A DNA stretch of 64,000 bases from Pseudomonas fluorescens (GTDB taxonomy: Bacteria > Pseudomonadota > Gammaproteobacteria > Pseudomonadales > Pseudomonadaceae). The stretch spans positions 62,001-126,000 of the forward strand of contig NZ_VCNJ01000023.1 in the NCBI RefSeq assembly GCF_005938625.1, written 5' to 3'. Under the pieces are notes generated by a model. The model searched no databases. It was given only the letters and a program-made list of their open reading frames with translations, and was not told the origin of the DNA. Positions 60,177 to 64,000 of this stretch are shown here, piece by piece (the first letter of the stretch is position 1; each line of letters starts with the position of its first letter). Position numbers and translations under genes: made by a program.

Positions 60177-60270
60177 CTGTGGGAGCGAGCTTGCTCGCGA
60201 AGAGGCCGGCACATTCAGCATTAATGTTGTCTGACCGGACGCCTTCGCGAGCAGGCACGCTCCCACAGGG
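60177..60270. repeat. Family B palindromic repeat pair
   Basis: TGTGGGAGCGAGCTTGCTCG at 60178 and the inverse TTCGCGAGCAGGCACGCTCC at 60244, between the glutaminase and the ProA-like gene. Confidence 0.88.
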
Positions 60271-60294
60271 TTTTGTGGTGTTTGTGTGATCGGG

Positions 60295-61203
60295 TCAGAA
60301 CACTGACCAGCCAATCCGCGCACTAAGCATCTCCAGCGCCGCCATCCCCGCCAGTGAGTTCCCCGCCGCATTCAGCTCCGGCGACCACACGCACACCGTG
60401 AACTGCCCCGGCACCACCGCGACAATCCCGCCACCGACGCCGCTCTTGCCTGGCAAACCGACGCGGTAAGCGAAGTTGCCCGCCTCGTCATACAGCCCGC
60501 TGGTGGCCATGATCGAGTTGACCTGCTGGGTCTGGCGCCGGGTGAGGATCTGTTCGCCGCTGTGTTTGCAGAAACCATCGTTGGCCAGAAAGCAGAACGC
60601 CCGGGCCAGATCAATGCAGTTCATGCGCAACGCACAATGGCTGAAATAGCTGCGCAGCACCGCTTCAACATCGTTGTGAAAATTGCCGAACGACTGCATC
60701 AGATACGCCATCGCCGCATTGCGCGCACGGTGTTGGTATTCGGAGTCGGCGACTTTGCCGTCGATCATGATCTGCGGATTGCCGGACAGGCGCCGGACGA
60801 AATCGCGCATCGACAGGGTCGGCGCGGCAAAGCGCGACTGGTTGATGTCGCAGATCACCAGCGCACCAGCATTGATGAAGGGATTGCGCGGCCGACCACG
60901 CTCGAACTCCAGCTGCACCAGCGAGTTGAACGGCTGCCCGGACGGCTCGTGACCGAGGCGTTCCCAGATCGCTTCGCCGGAGTGATCGATCGCCTGCACC
61001 AGGCTGAACACCTTGGAAATACTCTGCACCGAGAACGGCGTCTCGGCGTCACCGGCGCAGTACATCTCGCCGTCGTTGCCGTACACGGCGATGCCCAATT
61101 GGTTGGCCGGCACGGTGCCGAGGGCGGGAATGTAGTCAGCTACCTTGCCTTGCCCGATCAGCGGGCGGACAGCGTCAAGGATCTCGTTCAACAGCGCTTG
61201 CAT
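60295..61203 (-). CDS. glsA: Glutaminase A-type
   Basis: A 302-residue glutaminase, the usual length. It hydrolyses glutamine to glutamate and ammonia. Serine-lysine catalytic motif SISK lies at about residues 63-66 ([12 protein letters not shown]), with the family sequence [13 protein letters not shown]. The ATG at 61203 gives the family N-terminus ([16 protein letters not shown]); the longer frame adds 29 unrelated residues. Confidence 0.9.
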   Translation of the reverse strand: MQALLNEILDAVRPLIGQGKVADYIPALGTVPANQLGIAVYGNDGEMYCAGDAETPFSVQSISKVFSLVQAIDHSGEAIWERLGHEPSGQPFNSLVQLEFERGRPRNPFINAGALVICDINQSRFAAPTLSMRDFVRRLSGNPQIMIDGKVADSEYQHRARNAAMAYLMQSFGNFHNDVEAVLRSYFSHCALRMNCIDLARAFCFLANDGFCKHSGEQILTRRQTQQVNSIMATSGLYDEAGNFAYRVGLPGKSGVGGGIVAVVPGQFTVCVWSPELNAAGNSLAGMAALEMLSARIGWSVF

Positions 61204-61340
61204 GCCGGGTTCCGAAGTCTCGCCCCATGGGATTGCGGGGACACTGGGGCTAGACGCTGCGCCCGCCCGTCGAATCACACAGGCCTGCATCGCGCTGAAT
61301 GTTCTAGGCTCAACCGCACATTCAAAACGGGAGAGCTCCC

Positions 61341-61829
61341 ATGCATCTCGAAGGCTCCTGCCATTGCGGCGAGGTCACGTTCAGCCTCACCAGCGCCCAC
61401 CCTTATCCTTATCAACGCTGTTATTGCTCGATCTGCCGCAAGACCCAGGGCGGCGGCGGTTATGCGATCAACCTCGGCGGCGACGCGACCAGCCTCAAGG
61501 TGCGCGGGCGTAAACACATAAGCGTCTATCACGCGAAGATCAAAGACAAGGGCGACAAACGCGCCCATCGCAGCAGCGCCGAGCGGCATTTCTGTTCACT
61601 GTGCGGCAGCGGCTTGTGGCTGTTCAGCCCGGAGTGGCCAGAGCTGATCCACCCGTTCGCTTCGGCCATCGACACCGCATTGCCGGTGCCGCCGGAGCAC
61701 ACGCATTTGATGCTCGGTTCGAAAGCACCCTGGGTGGAAGTCGAGGCTAAAACCAAAGACAAACAGTTCGACGTCTACCCCGAAGAGTCCATCGCCCAAT
61801 GGCATGAACGCCTCGGTTTGACCCGATAG
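61341..61829 (+). CDS. GFA family protein (glutathione-dependent formaldehyde-activating fold)
   Basis: A 162-residue protein with the GFA zinc-binding cysteines: CHC at 7-9, CYCSIC near 27-32 and FCSLCGS near 83-89. The fold binds zinc and in some members glutathione adducts. GGGAGAGC lies upstream of the ATG. Real substrate unknown; most family members do not act on formaldehyde. Confidence 0.88.
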   Translation: MHLEGSCHCGEVTFSLTSAHPYPYQRCYCSICRKTQGGGGYAINLGGDATSLKVRGRKHISVYHAKIKDKGDKRAHRSSAERHFCSLCGSGLWLFSPEWPELIHPFASAIDTALPVPPEHTHLMLGSKAPWVEVEAKTKDKQFDVYPEESIAQWHERLGLTR

Positions 61830-61852
61830 ATCCACGGCAAACACAAATCCCT

Positions 61853-61941
61853 GTGGGAGCGAGCTTGCTCGCGAAGGCGGCGTTTCAGTCAGTATTTGCG
61901 TCACTGACACAGCGCCTTCGCGAGCAAGCTCGCTCCCACAT
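61853..61941. repeat. Family B palindromic repeat pair
   Basis: TGTGGGAGCGAGCTTGCTCG at 61852 and CTTCGCGAGCAAGCTCGCTC at 61915, after the GFA gene. Confidence 0.88.
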
Positions 61942-62058
61942 TGCCAACTCCATAGGGCATTAAATCTTTGAACTGTTCAGTTCCCTTTTCCCGCACTCAT
62001 TCGGTTAACCCCTCAGAAGCACTTCAACTACCGATCGATTCGATGCAAAGGGATCTCC

Positions 62059-64000
62059 ATGTCGCACGTCCGTTTCGCCCTGTGCCCGTTGGCACTGGCC
62101 CTGCTGAGCATTTCTGCCAACGCCGCTGAAAAAACCGACCAGATCTTGCAACTGGGCGCCACCAACATCTCCGCCCAAGGCCTCGGCGCCACTACCGAAG
62201 ACACCCGTTCTTACACCACCGGAGCTATGTCCTCGGCCACCGGCCTGCCGCTGTCGATCCGCGAAACCCCGCAGTCGGTGACGGTCATTACCCGTCAGCA
62301 AATGGACGATCGCGGCGTGCAAAGCATCGGCGATGCACTGCGCAATACCCCCGGCATTTCCATGCAGAAGTACGACAGCGACCGTACCGAATTTTCCGCG
62401 CGCGGCTTGGCGATCACCAACTTCCAGTACGACGGCATCAACATTCCCTACGATGGCGTGTACGGCGAGAACCCGAACAACGGCGATGACGCCGCCAGCA
62501 TCGACCGCATTGAAATCATCAAAGGCGCGACCGGTCTGATGACCGGCTCCGGCGACCCGTCGGCCACGGTCAACCTGATTCGCAAAAAGCCGACCAAGGA
62601 ATTCAAAGCCTCGATCAGCGGCACCGTTGGTTCGTGGGATGCCTACCGCACCGTCGGTGATATTTCCGGTTCGCTGACTGAATCGGGAAACGTGCGCGGA
62701 CGTTTCGTCGGCGCTTATTCAGATCAGAACTCTTACCTGGATCACTACAGCCAGCGCAAAGACCTGTTCTACGGCATCCTCGAAGCGGATTTGAGCGACG
62801 ACACCCTGCTGACCTTCGGCGTGGACAAATCCAGCACCACACCACGCGGTTCGTCGTGGACCGGCAACCCGGTGTATTTCGCCGATGGCGGGCGAACCGA
62901 TTTTGGCCGTCACTTCAACTCCGCCGCTGACTGGAGTCGCCGCGATTTCGACAACATCACCTACTTCGCCTCCTTGGAACAGGCGCTGGCCAACGACTGG
63001 AAATTCAAGGTCAGCCTCGACCAGAAAACCACCGATCACGACACGCGCCTGGCCTCGGCCAGCGGTGGCAATCCGAACCGCGCCACGGGTGAAGGCATGT
63101 TCATGTATTGGTGGCGCTGGGAAGGTCACCGGGTGCAGAACACCGCTGACGTCAACGTCTCCGGCCCCTTCACCCTGGGCGGTCGCGAGCATGAACTGAT
63201 CGCCGGCGTGATGACCTCGCACTCGCGCCAGACCGGTTCGACCTACGACACCAGTGCGTTTTCCGAAGTCCCGGGCAGCATTTACGACTGGGACGGCAAT
63301 CTGCCGAAACAGGACTTCCCGAAAAACGGCAAGTACGAGCGCACGCAGAGCCAGAACGGCATTTACCTGGCCACACGCCTGCGCCCGACCGATGATCTGT
63401 CGGTGATTCTCGGCAGCCGTTTGAGCACCTTCAAATACAACGAAGACTACCGCTACAACCCCGGCGCCGGCCTCGACGACACCCACACCAGCTACAAGGA
63501 ACACGGCGTGGTCACACCTTACGCCGGGGTGATCTATGACCTCGACGACACCTACTCGCTGTATGCCAGCTACACCAGCATTTACCAGCCGCAGACCAAC
63601 AAGGACGCCAACGGTTCGACCCTCGCACCGGTCGAAGGCGACAGCTATGAAACCGGCTTGAAAGCGGCGTATTTCGACGGTCGCCTCAACGCCAGCCTAG
63701 CGTTCTTCCGCATCGAGCAGGACGGCGTGGCCGAGTCGATCGGCACCAACGCCGTGACCAACGAAGGCATCTATAAAGCCATCGACGGCGCCACCACCAA
63801 AGGCGTGGAGCTGGAACTGGCCGGCGAACTGGCCGAAGGCTGGAACGTCTCCGCCGGCTACACCTACGCACGCACTCGCGATGCCGATGAGCAGCGCATG
63901 TTCGGTTATCCCTTGTCGACCACCAAACCCGAGCACACGGTGCGCACCTTCACCACCTATCGTTTACCCGGCGTGCTCGACAAGGTCACCGTCGGTGGCG
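62059..64000 (+). CDS. TonB-dependent siderophore receptor (cut by window end)
   Basis: From the ATG at 62059 (with AAGGGA upstream) an open frame runs off the window end after 647 codons. A signal peptide MSHVRFALCPLALALLSISANAA leads, then a plug domain (LPLSIRETPQSVTVITRQQM, NTPGISMQKYDSDRTEFSAR, EIIKGATGLMTGSGDPSATV) and barrel strands. This is the pattern of ferric-siderophore receptors such as FpvA, FoxA or FhuE, here without the signalling domain of FpvA. The TonB box may be in the first 40 mature residues. No Fur box is obvious upstream. Confidence 0.88.
   Translation, partial: MSHVRFALCPLALALLSISANAAEKTDQILQLGATNISAQGLGATTEDTRSYTTGAMSSATGLPLSIRETPQSVTVITRQQMDDRGVQSIGDALRNTPGISMQKYDSDRTEFSARGLAITNFQYDGINIPYDGVYGENPNNGDDAASIDRIEIIKGATGLMTGSGDPSATVNLIRKKPTKEFKASISGTVGSWDAYRTVGDISGSLTESGNVRGRFVGAYSDQNSYLDHYSQRKDLFYGILEADLSDDTLLTFGVDKSSTTPRGSSWTGNPVYFADGGRTDFGRHFNSAADWSRRDFDNITYFASLEQALANDWKFKVSLDQKTTDHDTRLASASGGNPNRATGEGMFMYWWRWEGHRVQNTADVNVSGPFTLGGREHELIAGVMTSHSRQTGSTYDTSAFSEVPGSIYDWDGNLPKQDFPKNGKYERTQSQNGIYLATRLRPTDDLSVILGSRLSTFKYNEDYRYNPGAGLDDTHTSYKEHGVVTPYAGVIYDLDDTYSLYASYTSIYQPQTNKDANGSTLAPVEGDSYETGLKAAYFDGRLNASLAFFRIEQDGVAESIGTNAVTNEGIYKAIDGATTKGVELELAGELAEGWNVSAGYTYARTRDADEQRMFGYPLSTTKPEHTVRTFTTYRLPGVLDKVTVGG

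Noticed and set aside
61942..62058. Fur box before the siderophore receptor
   Set aside because: No stretch resembling GATAATGATAATCATTATC is visible; the promoter could be controlled otherwise.

Overview
The window reads as a chromosomal segment of a Pseudomonas of the fluorescens group. The reasons are the high GC content, the dense short-spaced operons, several Pseudomonas-typical small families (DUF1652, DUF2789, DUF2790, DUF6124, DUF3087), a serralysin protease, a cynR/cynS/cynT cluster, a six-gene Mrp antiporter operon, and four families of short intergenic palindromic repeats (called A to D below). I see no rRNA, tRNA, CRISPR array, integrase or complete insertion sequence. Functional names come from motif and family recognition by eye. 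No database search was possible.

Layout. 0-5.4 kb: a cut-off membrane protein, an NADH-dehydrogenase-like flavoprotein divergent from a three-cysteine Rrf2 regulator, then small proteins, a Nudix hydrolase, DUF1652 and a polysaccharide deacetylase lipoprotein. 5.5-8.7 kb: two divergent SsuA-like binding proteins plus a permease, with a strong sigma-54 promoter candidate and paired upstream palindromes between them, and no ATPase gene. 8.7-17.1 kb: SRAP protein, AzlCD exporter, PpnN, a flavoprotein/XRE-cupin regulator unit and an EamA exporter. 17.3-23.4 kb: mrpA(B)CDEFG. 23.5-29.7 kb: DUF2946 protein with a TonB receptor, an orphan betaine-type binding protein and small proteins. 29.8-35.1 kb: chemoreceptor, DksA-like protein, RpiR regulator, glutathione transferase and a DNA-alkylation-repair HEAT protein.

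35.1-42 kb is the accessory part. An AT-rich stretch carries one 800-residue gene that joins a PD-(D/E)XK (HsdR-N-like) nuclease domain to a P-loop NTPase, with no restriction-modification partners. This is the best candidate for an undescribed single-gene defence system. Next to it lie a Tle1-type (DUF2235) phospholipase effector with two tandem DUF2931 lipoproteins as likely immunity proteins, and a DUF6124 gene whose upstream region folds into an elaborate RNA structure with a possible ribosome-site-masking hairpin.

42-50 kb: a DapF-like protein lacking one catalytic cysteine, GNAT, DUF4287, and a LysR/GMC-oxidoreductase/MHS-transporter catabolic unit. 50-56 kb: an orphan serralysin, and topB preceded by a near-ideal LexA box. 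56-58.5 kb: cyanate detoxification, in which cynS uses bicarbonate that cynT regenerates. 58.6-64 kb: a ProA-like dehydrogenase, a glutaminase, a GFA protein and a TonB-dependent siderophore receptor cut by the window end.
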